A stretch of 64,000 nt of DNA, from positions 1,488,001-1,552,000 of the forward strand of contig NW_017385989.1 in assembly GCF_000237925.1 (NCBI RefSeq). The letters run 5' to 3'. The notes under the pieces were generated by a model that saw only the letters and a list, made by a program, of their open reading frames with translations, was not told where the DNA came from and searched no databases. Shown piece by piece: positions 10,156-21,346 of this stretch. The first letter of the stretch is position 1; each line of letters begins with the position of its first letter. The position numbers and the translations under genes are program-made. Source of the stretch: Schistosoma mansoni (Eukaryota > Platyhelminthes > Trematoda > Strigeidida > Schistosomatidae).

Positions 10156-10678
10156 GTCAGTCAGTCAGATACAACGTAAGACCAGGCACATATATGCATC
10201 GGTCCATGTTGTCATACCTTATTAGCACAACAAGATGAACACCAAATTCATAGAAGTAGTTCATTTAGTAGTGGTAATATATAAAAGAAAGATTGTATAT
10301 AAGGATATAGCACAGGAAGAAAGATATAAAGTAATTTTAATCTCATGGTTTAAGGGAAGACAAAGAGTGTATATACTTACGCCATTGTGATCGATTCTCA
10401 GCCATGTCACACAAAGTCTCCAACCATTGGTTAAAATAGTCACGCGGACCCCAACCAAGTAGTCTACATCTACCAACATGGCTCAGACTAGAAGTTAGTG
10501 ACTTCAAGAACTGATGCCACGTTTTGGTTTGGCCGCCCCTAACTCTCTTCCAACCATCCCCAATACTAGTCAGCATAGCGCGTCGTGACATACGTAACAA
10601 CACGTCACCCAACCATCTCAGTCGATGAAGATTCATGACCTCATCAACTGATTTACCATCATTTTCTAATAACATCTA
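10156..10678 (-). mobile_element. LINE-A (RTE clade) 3' end, 5'-truncated
   Basis: The minus strand encodes the C-terminal part of the RTE polyprotein, with NDGKSVDEVMNLHRLRWLGD, GDGWKRVRGGQTKTWHQFLK and MAENRSQW. A ~200-bp 3' UTR ends in (CTGA)n. Compared with the copy at 41953-42567 a few residues are missing (LLRMSRRAM). No endonuclease and no catalytic YADD remain. Confidence 0.85.
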
Positions 10679-10679
10679 T

Positions 10680-11180
10680 TCAATAGATTAAACACTAAAA
10701 TACGAAATTAATAAATACTCAAATCTTGATAGATCTAACATGGTTTAATAGAAGAGATTAAATTCATATTACATATAATTAAATATAAAAAGAAACCAAA
10801 CACAAAGTAAATATTATAGTTTACTCAACAATTATAACACTGAAGGTAGATAATAATAATGATTATAGACAGCGATTATGTGTAATTATTTTTATTGATT
10901 GATTAAACCTTTTATGGTAATATTGAGTGTGAAGTGGTTGTTAGAGACCTTGAATGACATGACTCAAAGTTGTTCGCAATGGCGAAGGTGCATCCACTCT
11001 TTGTGTTCTCCCAAATTCTAATCTGAATTCTCCATTTCCCTTTCTTTTTCTCTTTCCAAATTTATTTCACTTGATTATACTTCTTGAATAACATCTTCAA
11101 ACCCTAATCTTTCACATAATGCTTACACTCTTACTACTTCTACAACTATGGGATTTGAATCGACAACTTCATCTCTGTGT
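10680..11180. other. DGK intron, nothing recognised
   Basis: AT-rich; no exon, RNA or repeat family recognised. Confidence 0.4.
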
Positions 11181-11252
11181 TAATGTGGTATGGCAACGCG
11201 AACTGATGTACGTACGTACGGAGTTCTACTTTGTGACTGACTGACTGACTGA
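11181..11252 (+). repeat. SINE-A / LINE-A type tail ending (CTGA)n
   Basis: GTACGTACGTACGGAGTTCTAC then TTGTGACTGACTGACTGA in plus orientation is the tail also found, reversed, at 46043-46090. It abuts the truncated HH-SINE-1 that follows. Confidence 0.6.
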
Positions 11253-11400
11253 TGGCGTTTGAAGCAAAAGGTACTGGGTTAGAGTCCAAGAGTGAACATC
11301 AACTCTGAGATTCAGGTACATCCAGCTGACGAGTCCTAAATAGGACGAAACGCGCGTCAAACTGGATTCCACTGGTAGCCACCATCCATCTTTGCTAATA
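11250..11400 (+). mobile_element. HH-SINE-1 AAA-insert subfamily, 5'-truncated
   Basis: Starts inside the tRNA-like head (GATGGCGTTTGAAG) and ends at CCATCCATCTTTGC. Hammerhead 11320-11367: ATCCAG, CTGACGA, GTCC/GGAC and GAAA are all intact, but three A's (11359-11361) sit directly after the GTC cleavage triplet, as in the copies at 51717 and 61305. Confidence 0.8.
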
Positions 11401-11869
11401 ATAATGTCAGTCCCAAGTCCTAGTATAATCTGATTAATAGTCATTGTAGCCCCGTAACATATAAGAGAGTATAAAAATACAATAATTATCCCACATTTAC
11501 GCTTTTATTTACGTCAAACTTTTCAAATGATACATTCCAGTTGTATAATACAACAGCACCAACATAAACATCAGTGACCATACAACACCTACCGCAACTA
11601 GTTGTCAAGACAAATTATATATATATATATATATCTTTTGTAAACTTGTCAGTGATTCTTTTGAAACCAACAAATGCTTCAGTATTTCAAATGAAATAAT
11701 TTGAGAACATTTTTCAGGAGTCTGAATTCAGTTTCTTAGGGAAAGTAGTCGAAAACATAATCAATAGAGATCTTTAGAACAATTGTAGCAACTTGCAGCA
11801 AAGGTTTACTTATTTATACACGAGTACAGAATGTTTATTAACTCAGCCTTTAGCTCTTCTAGAGTTACA

Positions 11870-13440
11870 ACCTGTCACAAGACCGGATAAAGGAGGAGGG
11901 TTGTGTATGGGGTCAGCAAATTCAGCCCATAGAAAACAACCTCGCTAAAAAAGCGCTAACCAGAATAAACAAATTAAACCACTTAAACTCTGTCCTCCGA
12001 ATTGGATGATCTTCATTCAGGACAATTACGACACTCCATAGTTAGAGCCGAGATTCATCGAAAGTCACGAGGCCGATATCCCTTCTAACAATCAGATAAA
12101 CAATTAATATAGGTACATGGAATGTCCGGATAATGTGGAAGACCGGGAAGACTAATCAAATATCTACAGAGATCTGAGCAAGTGCGAGAACAATAGAGGC
12201 ATCATACTACTATCGGTACTAGGAAACATTCCAAAAAAGAGTGTTGGTAAACCAGAGTATACGCTCAGCTTCTAGATTAACATGCTGGATTGCGCAAGGA
12301 TCAACCGCACACAAATCAAATCGCAACGCTACGGATCATTGTTGAACAATCAATTCAATGGAACCCGTCACTATACATCAACTTCCTCGAAGACGAGAAG
12401 GTGTCTGAGAGTATGGATAGGAGGACTTTATGAAACCTTCTTCAAAAAATTGGAGTGAGTAACTGAGATGATCGTCAACATCATCTGGAATTCATACGAC
12501 GGATGACACTGAAGAATCGTGCATGGAGGACAGCTTACAGACCCATTCCATATGAGGACCCGAGTCAGACAAGGTCGCTTACTCTCTCTCTACCCTTTCC
12601 CTCTCCTCTGGTGGCTGACTAGATATGAAGACCTCTACATCTGAGGGGGAGCACGAAATACGATGGACAGCTTGAGTAAAGATGACCTGACCCTTCCATT
12701 TCATACACACGAACAAATGAAGGTCGAGAAAACCAGTGTGGCAGAAGCCTCTGTATCAGTAGGCCTCAACATACGCAAGGGAAAAACCAAGATCCTCAAA
12801 TACAACTTAAAGAGAACCAACTGAGTCACATTTGATGGAGAAATTCTGGGACAGGTGGAAACTTTCACCTACCTGGTCAGCAGCATCATCGATGAACGAG
12901 GAGGATATGAATCAGATGTGGATGCAAGAATTGGAAAAGGAAGGGAATTATTCCTACATATTATTCCAACATATGTGACTCAAAACAGCTGTCAACCAAT
13001 ATCAAAGTCACGATCTTCAATACGGACTTGGGGACAGTTAGTCTCATTGTACGAAGCTGAAACGTGGAGAACTAATACAATCATCATCAAGAGAGTACAG
13101 GTATTTATAAACAATTGTCTACCCAAGATACTCAATGTCCGTTGACCGGGTATTATCAGCAACAACCTACTGTGGGAGAGGACAAACCAGCTTCCATCTG
13201 AAGAGGAGATTAGAGAAAGGTGGTCTGGCGGTGGTTCGGATGTACATTATAGAAATCACAAAATACATAACGAGGAAAACAGAAAAAAGGAAGCCCAAAA
13301 GAACAGACTACGTTGGAAATTGGGAATAGACATTAAAAAGATGAATAGCAACTGGAAAGAATTGTCTATGACAAATTTGAATTAAAAATGCTGATTGGCG
13401 GTCTATACTCCTATTTGAGGGGTAACAGGAGCAATTAAGC
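11870..13440 (+). mobile_element. LINE-C (RTE-like) with internal deletion
   Basis: Begins with the LINE-C 5' UTR (GGAGGAGGGTTG...CTCGCTAAAAAAGCGCTAACC) and the first endonuclease codons (INIGTWNVR near 12105). It jumps at about 12175-12195 into the reverse transcriptase region (ENNRGIILLSVLG), then IATLRIIVEQSI, and continues to the C-terminus (ETFTYLVSSIIDERGGYESD; VFINNCLPKIL). About 1.3 kb of endonuclease and finger region is missing, and several frameshifts and stops follow. The tail is decayed (AACAGGAGCAATTAAGCAGG). Confidence 0.75.
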
Positions 13441-13938
13441 AGGTAATACAATGTTTATTGAACTATTTCGATTACATTCCTACTCAAGTCCAACTAAAAA
13501 TTTTTAAATATGTCATAAGTTTTAGATAAATTACATGGTGTAGTCAAGAGTTTCTCATAAACGTTAGAACTGTTTTTACGACAGGGAGCAAAAATGTAAC
13601 AAGTTGATGAAACCAGAGTTGATGAAGATGGCGTATTTTGTGTTAAACCATTCCTAATCAGTGATCTAAGCTCAGTAAAGAATATTCAGCTATCATTTTT
13701 GCCTATCAAAGGTTTTTGGAAAAGCATTTAATCTGTAAGATGTGGCTAAAATTAACAGCAAACACCACGTAATTGATTATTGTGCTCAATCTAATTCATA
13801 ACACTCATGACTCAAAGGAAGTTTAGTTTGCTTAAGTGAATACAACAGCAAAACTTTACAAAACGGAGCTAAAAATAAGTCATCAAGTAACTCCAAATTT
13901 AAAATATTGTTAAAGATAAAGAATAAAATCAAGCTTAC
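13441..13938. other. DGK intron 1, nothing recognised
   Basis: Sequence directly downstream of the exon 1 donor. No other feature seen. Confidence 0.4.
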
Positions 13939-14030
13939 TTATAACTAGACGTTTGTTTTACATCCTCTTCCGAATCTGATCCACTTGATGCAACTAAATC
14001 TGCTTCAGTCTCTGATGTAAAACTATCCAT
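13939..14030 (-). CDS. DGKQ: Diacylglycerol kinase theta, probable first coding exon
   Basis: Starts ATG (14030-14028, context CACAATGG) and encodes MDSFTSETEADLVASSGSDS followed by EEDVKQTSSY plus two bases. This is an acidic, Ser-rich, probably disordered N-terminus. The donor GTAAGC is at 13938-13933. The two leftover bases AA join the first base of the 6848 exon to give Lys, which links this start to the C1-domain exons. A short out-of-frame upstream ORF begins at about 14047 (ATGAAACTTTATCAC). I chose this start because it is the first in-frame ATG before a good donor. Confidence 0.65.
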
Positions 14031-17000
14031 TGTGATAAAGTTTCATTGTGTAATTCACAAGTGCAGCAAGCATAATACTTGGTTGACAATACAATAACCA
14101 ATGTCGAACAGTATTTCTTGTTATTATCAGAATGAAAGATAATATTTCTGTTGATTTCAAAACAATGATTACTATAATCCAAGCTTACAAAGCTATTAGC
14201 CTCAAATTTGTATAGAGATAATATTACATTTAATAGGCTGATTAGAACATGTCACAATATTGGGTTTGGTTGAAGCATATCTAGTTTCTAAAAAAATATA
14301 TGTGGAATAAACAAATTACAAGACTATTATAAAAAAGGGGTGTAAGAAAGTAATGTCTAAAGCAGGACATACATAAATAATATTTAAAGTCGGCCATTAG
14401 CTGAATCAATCCCCATATGTCAAAATATTCTCGTAGCCTCACTAACTGACAGTCTATTCATGTTTGAAAGCTTATCCTTAACATAACATTTGATTACTCG
14501 GTAGTTGTAGTACTCAAGAATCTTTAGTCAAGTGCATTTGATTTCGAAATATTTTTATCCTCTACAACCTCCAAGTAAAATAAAATAAGCTACCAATAAA
14601 ATGCAGTCATTATAAAATTTCTTGTTTCCACAACACACTAATTTTAAGATTGATGAGTAGTGAGACTGACTGCTAATCATATTCGTGTATGCGAGCTATT
14701 TTATGGGATAAAAAGATTGAATTGAATATGTGATGAAAAACTGTGGATAGTGTGTAATGAAATGAATGGAATATAAATTAATCAGCCTCAACGTTTGTTT
14801 CTGTTCAAAGGTCTGGAAAAAATTAATATCTGGTCATGACAACCATTACTCGGCTTGAATACCTGTCTTTAAATGTGCTGTTTTTATATGCTTTAAAATC
14901 TTTTTAACCCTTATCAATCACCGTTGAACCATTACCCTAGGTATTCATTTGAAGCAAATGTTGTACTAGAATCTGAATATTTCGAGTACTTCATTATAAA
15001 TCAAAAGATATCTGAAGGGTCACTTTATAAGTTTAGAATTTTGCAGTAGAGCAGTACAGTTCAGGAAGGTGGTCGTTCAAAAATAATTTGTTCGAGTTTC
15101 TGCAAAGGTTCAAAAAAACAGATGAAATCTCAAACAAGACAGTTACTCAATAATCCATCAATATAATGATTTCATAATGACTTTTTTAATTTTAAATTTA
15201 GTTTTCTTCTAAAATCAAATAAGTGATACTAGTTACATCCCAGTATGACCATTTCTGGATTAAAAATAAAGATAATCCTATCTCAGTAACTAATCCACTT
15301 ATCAATCATGACCATGACTAATGAACCTTTATATCAGGAGACTTCTGTATAAGATACTGTCTGAAATAGGATTAAGTTGGGAAAGGTAAAATCAGATGGA
15401 ACAACATAAATAAGCCATTTATTCTTTGCGATCTTTGGGTAAAAAACATATTACGTGTTAAACTACGACTTTGGTAGTTTCATGCTTGAAATCTAAAAGA
15501 AATAATTCTGAGAGTATCACAAGAATAGTGTCAACTATCAACAATTTCCAGCCAAAGGGATTTGATTTTTAATATATCAAAACATCATCTATTTACACAC
15601 GGTGAGCTTTGATCATTCACTCCCTTATTGTAGTTGGCTTAAATCAGTAGTAAGTGAAATAAGTAGCAAAACTTTTCACAGTGTTCATGTTATAGAATTT
15701 CGAAGTAATATTGACAAACAATTTTAGAAAATAAGCTGATTATGAAGATACAAATAATACAGCTCAGGAAAGAATCTACAAGTATATCGAGACAATAAAC
15801 ATACTGTCTGATAATAATTCAATTCAAATCTTAGCTTGCCCAGCTGCCGTAAGTTTGTTCTTGAAACTAAAACCCTTTCTTATCTTTTTTACCAGTCAAT
15901 TCAATTTACAATGCTAGTCTTATTTCTATTCACAAGTGCAGAACAATAGAATTATTAATATACTATATGGTAATACTCTATTGACGCCCATCAATTTACA
16001 CATCTTTACCATTACACACAAATTATCAGAATTTGAAAACATTATTGTTGGATGTCAGAGAGGATTAAATTTAATCATATCACTAAACAGACTAAAAACT
16101 GTTAAAAAATGGTGAGGTCTTAGTTTTGTGAGAAACCACGTTTACAAATATTAACTTTGAACTTCAAACACAGCTGTGCATACACTGCTGTTTACGGGTC
16201 TGTTTAAATCCCATAATCAGGAAATCAGTCCGTAAGAAGTGGCAAATCTGGCATTCTCAAGTCAAAGTTCTAGAAATATGAGTCATTTTTTAAACTAGGT
16301 ACAAATTAATTGGTCATTGTGAGTTATCAACTAAAAGAGATCGATTTAAATTTTTTTAGAAAACTAGTAAATGCATTTCAAACATATGTGTTTATCAAAT
16401 CAACTACCAGGGATTAGACATATCTATTACTAGGGTTAGTGTCACATAAAAACACCATCATTGAAGTACCGTTAGTAAAACTTCCCTTTTTGTTTATACT
16501 TAAATTATACACGCTGGTATGTTATAGTGTTATTCATCAGTTTTTTCAAGGTTTTTAGCTTTCTGTTTCATGCTTCATGTTACCAGAATTTTTGTACCTA
16601 CAGTAAAATGTAAAGTGCTACGCGTAAATGAATCATTGTTACATCTGGTATTTTTTGAACCAACGTTTTTGTTTTCCAAGTTTTTTGGAGGATATTAAGA
16701 GCTATATATTTAGTGTATAGTAATACTGGTATTGTACACATATAACGTATAGTCGGCGGCCAAGGCCAAAATCAACAGCAACAGTTCATTTGAATCAGTC
16801 ATCCATCTACCTCGAAATGTCGATTTTAGTTTTAATCAATACTTTTCGGTCTCTGATCTTACTCTTTTTCAAGCCATGTTTCTCCATATATCTCTCTGTG
16901 TTTCTTCTTAGTCTATCGGCCAGTTTATCCCTACCCTCTGAGCCTATGTTAGACGTCCCAGCAATAGTTAACATATATTTGGATCGGTCCCTACGTTGTC

Positions 17001-17204
17001 TATAATTGACTAGTTAGGAGCACACAAAGCCGTTTCCAATTTATCCCTGAAATATAAAAACAAACAATGGACCACACGGTTTATAATAAAAAAGACATCT
17101 GTATTTTTAAAGTGGATAAGAAAGCTGAGTTCCCGAGATTTTATGACTCAGCGCTAGTGACGGATTGGGCCAATTCACCGTAAATACCATTAAAAATCAG
17201 TACA
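14031..17204. other. Upstream region of the DGK gene, no gene recognised
   Basis: About 3.2 kb with no repeat or exon I can name. It should hold the DGK promoter and 5' UTR on the minus strand. An open frame at 16790-17005 is Leu/Ser-rich and resembles no domain. No clear TATA or initiator pair stood out. Confidence 0.45.
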
Positions 17205-18020
17205 GCAAGGGCGATAGCTTAGAACTTCAAAATGACCTGGAGAGATTATCTGGATGGTCCCAAACCTGGCAATTGCCGATAAATACTCCCAAGTGTATTC
17301 TGATGTATATTGGCCATCAGGGTACAGATACATACACGATGAATAACACTGAGTTACCTATTGTTCAGGCACACAATGACTTAGGCGTCATCGTTAGTCA
17401 AGACTTAAAGACTACTGCACACTGCCGTGCAATAGCCGCAAAAGGTTTTAGAACTTTATGGTCCATACGCAGGGCTTTTAGGCATCTTGACGCTAAAACG
17501 TTTCTGACTTTGTATACAGTGTTCGTACGCCCTAAACTTGAGTACTGCATACAAGCAGCTAGCCCCTGCCTAAAAAAAGACAGTGAACTCTTGGAAAGGG
17601 TTCAGAGAACAGCAACTAGGCTGATTCCCGTAATAGCGAAGCTCCCGTATGGTACTAGACTGACCAAGCTAAACCTATTCCCGCTGTCATATAGAAGAAT
17701 CAGAGGCGACTTGATTACAGTTTTCAAATTGCTTAATGACAAATTTGCACCTGATATGCCCTCATTTTTCTTGTCTTCCAAAGCAGAAAATCTATGAGGA
17801 CACTCCAAAAGAGTTCACAAGCCCCGAACGAATTACTTGTCAGCTGACTACCGACTTTCCCATCGAATCATCAACGAGTGGAATTCATTACCTCAGCACG
17901 TGGTTGAGGCTCCTTCCGTCGAATCCTTCAAAAGAAAGTTGGATCAGCTGAGAGACCATTATTGCCAGGACTAACACAGGCCACCAAGCCTCCTGTCCTT
18001 TCCAAACTGAAACTGAAAAT
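17205..18020 (+). mobile_element. CR1-clade LINE, 5'-truncated, young
   Basis: Encodes the C-terminal part of a CR1 reverse transcriptase from SKGDSLELQNDLERLS onward, with LGVIVSQDLKTTAHC, FVRPKLEYCIQAASPC and LNLFPLSYRRIRGDLI. One in-frame stop interrupts it near the end (about 17796). The 3' UTR ends in a short ACTGAAA repeat. It is nearly identical to the minus-strand copy at 32660-33560, so both inserted recently. Confidence 0.9.
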
Positions 18021-19224
18021 GATCTCCCAAGCAGACATAATGTCAGTATCGTAATGACTAAAACACTGACAAGTCGCGAGAGTTTATAGTTTCAGATATT
18101 GGAGGGTGTAATGCCATGTTTGGACGGCAATTTGATGGGACTATTTTTTGCTAACATGGCATATGACAGAAGAACTTGTATGGTAGTTGAGGGTAAACCC
18201 AGTCTCTATGAATACATTTTCGTCACCTTGATTGAAAACAATCTCGCTTATCTGGCCTTTGTCTTTTCGATACCTCAACATCATTAGTTTCAACAGACAA
18301 CTAGATGAAGGCTCATAGTGAAAAGCTTACGCCATTTCTTGGCATCCCATCAATAACATGCGTAAATATCATCTTTGTTCACCTACTCACACAACTAGGC
18401 GCATTGATTCACCAAGATGACGACCATCTCTTTCTATCTCAACAATCTGTAAGATAAAATCATACCATCTAAGGCATATAGCGTAAATGTTGTCAGGTTC
18501 AGTTATATCAAGCATCTTTTCTTTTGTGGGTAGTGATGCCCTCATTAATGTGATGTATTTCAGGCATGAAACGCCTTAATATCACTGGTCTAAGTAATAA
18601 ACGATGATTTTAAGCGTTTTTATCATATTCTTCATTCCACTTAACACCAGTCGTACGTGGAAATTCTCCAATCACCATCGAGAATCGGTCATTCATTCCC
18701 TACAACTCACGACAAGTTGCATAGATTGTTCATCAACTTAGCAAATACCAGCACTTCACCTTGCATTTCCAAGGATGTGATAGTTTTCTCAAAGATTTCA
18801 TATTAAGAGGATAGGAACTGGTCAATAGAATATTTATCTTTACAAATACATATGGCGAGAACCAATAGACTTAATTAAAGTGGCACTTTCTTAACTTCGG
18901 TATTAGTTTCGGACGAAAGTTTGTAAAAGAAAAAGCGTCTTCAGGAAATAATACTAAAATATATGGTCAACGATACATCTTTTAGAAATTCTACAAAATA
19001 ATTCCGTGACACTAATTATATTAACAATAAGAAATCTTCATGAAGCGAAAATACTCATTAATTTTCTAGTGCAGAGATTTAATTTAAGAGTTCCAGGGGG
19101 GAAATGTTTTTAAATATACAATAACGATTACCGATTAAATTTCAAAGCGGCTTTAAATCCACCGCCATCTGTCATGAATCCAACACTTGATTAAAGTTAT
19201 TACTTAAAACTGTCTTCAGTCTTC
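18021..19224. other. No gene recognised
   Basis: An open frame at 18099-18287 has no family match that I recognise. The remainder is non-coding. Confidence 0.4.
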
Positions 19225-20420
19225 AGTAATAAGGATAGTATGTCGGTGAACCTGTGTTAATCTTGACAGATTGACCCCCAGTGAGGATCCAGATTCTCCT
19301 TGAAAATGTTCACTGATGGGGCTGATACCAATTGTTCGGGTAAGGCGTCCCAGTCATTGACCGCTCGCTGAGAAAAACGGGACCCCACCTTTGGTTTAGT
19401 AGGTCGCGGTTTATAAACCTTCTTGCTATGACCTCAGAGAGTATCAGTGCTGGACAGAGCAAAAAGACAAGACATATTAACACCCAAATCGTAATTAAAG
19501 ATACGAAATGCCAGTATAAGGTCACCTCGTGTCCTACGATAAGATAAGAGGAAAAGGTTTAGACGTTTCAAACGCTCATCGTAAGGGATTTTAGGAATAC
19601 CTCACACGCCGGACACGCTCAAGTGAGTTGATATCCTTTATCAGACATGGGCTAGCCGCTTGGATACAGTACTCTAAGTGTGGTCTTACGTAGGTGGGAT
19701 ATAAAATTCGAAACATCTCGTCACAGCGTTTGAATGATCGGCGAAGTGACCATAACGCACGATAACCTTTGAAAGCAGCCGCGTGGTAGTGAGTAGTTGT
19801 CTTCAAGTCGTGACTTATTATTACTCTTAAGTCTTTATGTTCTTGAACGTGTGTTAACTTCTTAGTCCCAACCACTAGCCCGTCTAACTAACTCGTCAAA
19901 GTCAGCTTGGAGATGAACACGATCAACCTCACCTCTTATTGCCCTCCAGATTTTGACATCATCCGCAAACAATAATGTCGACGACTTAAGCAATAATGGT
20001 AATTCATCAACATGGAGAAGGAAAAGTAGAGGGCCTAAGATGGTGCCTTGGGGTACACCACTTTTGACCGACTTCCATTCGGATAACGTTCGCTTGACCC
20101 TCACTCTCCGTCTGCGGTCATATAAGAAGTTTCCTATCCATTCCTGTACAGCATCTGTTATTCCAAAGCTCGAGAGCTTCTGCATAAGGCCTAAGCGTGA
20201 AACCTTGTCAAACGCCTTGCTAAAATCTATGAATATCACGTCGACAGACAGACCGTTATCTAGAGTTGCTGTTTAATCCTCTTTCGCAATAAGTAAATTA
20301 GTCAAGTATGAACGCTCTTTACGAAGCCCTTGTTGCTCGGAAGTTAACGGATTGCTGAATCTATGTGACTTAGTAACTTAACCCGAACTGATAAGGCAGT
20401 TCACAGTCATGTCTTTTATT
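19225..20420 (-). mobile_element. CR1-clade LINE, 5'-truncated, older
   Basis: The minus strand reads VIFIDFSKAFDKVS (palm), SGVPQGTILGPLLFLLHVDE, LFADDVKIWRAI (catalytic ADD), then LRVIISHDLKTTTHY and YVRPHLEYCIQAASPC. The frame is broken in several places after the catalytic motif. Most of the N-terminal half is gone. Confidence 0.85.
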
Positions 20421-20540
20421 AAGTAGCAAATACTTTTTCATGTTGACTTTTAGGCTTCACACATCAAGTTATACTGTATTCTATGTAAACACACTGCATA
20501 AATAACATATCCCTTTAGAAAAGCAACTAACAAAACTTTT

Positions 20541-21346
20541 CCCATTGCCTACTCAGTCTTCATTCGTAAAGATAGGAGGTCGGTCGACCTGCATCACTTC
20601 TTGCAGCATGTAGTACTGAGAAGATCTAATCTTGCTTCGAATGTATCAATAGGTGTTGATATTGTGTGTTCTGGTAGGGAATTCCATAGTTTACTACTCG
20701 GTTGGGGAAACAGAAATCCAGAGAGAAAGTATTTGATTTCGGTTTTTGGACTTTCGTTGAATTTCCTTTCCTCTCAGATGATCAGTTTCAGATGGAAAGA
20801 AAAGACAAGACATTAGTGTGAAGATTGTTGTTCAGAATACAGTAGGTCAGTATCAAATCGCCACGTAACCTTCGACAAGGAAACAGAAATAGGTTGAAGC
20901 ATCTCAGTCTGATTTCCTAAGATATGCCGGTGAAACTTTTCACCATTTTGGCCTCCCATCGTCGAACTCCTTCCAGTGTATTTCCTTCATGCTTGAAGCA
21001 AAAACTCGCTACACATTATGAATGCGATCTCCAAAATGTTTGGTGCGGTACCTTAGTAATTTCCTGGTTCAAATAATGAAATGACTTAGGAATAGCCCAC
21101 TAGACCTTGAGACCTTCGGCAACGCGAGAATTAGTTACTCATGGTTCTGAGGTTATAGATTATTATTACTCCTAGATCTTCACAGTCCATTAATTTAGGT
21201 AACACAACTCCACATATTGTGTAGTCATACGAATCGTCCCATTTATTTATTTGCATTGCCACACTCGCTGGAGTTAATTCCCAGTAGTCACCTATCCATC
21301 TGACTGGTGAATTTAGGTCATCTTATAATATTGTGCTATCTGACAT
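20541..21346 (-). mobile_element. CR1 LINE, 3' part (split by the GCN1 insertion)
   Basis: The minus strand, read with several frame changes, gives DSTIL.DDLNSPV, a CKHEG-type segment and the 3' domain (SPTE..TMEFPTRTHNINTY). It is contiguous with the part at 23775-24880: the element resumes exactly at the shared ATGTC, giving KIWKSINNM on one side and SDSTIL on the other. Confidence 0.75.

Noticed and set aside
10343-10675. Host gene with RLRWLGDV-type sequence
   Set aside because: It is the C-terminal part of the RTE LINE-A polyprotein, repeated at 36004 and 41953.
16790-17005. Small membrane-protein gene
   Set aside because: Leu/Ser-rich open frame without homologue, start context or neighbours; chance frame in AT-rich DNA.
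18099-18287. Short plus-strand gene
   Set aside because: No recognisable domain, no splice partners, no second copy seen.
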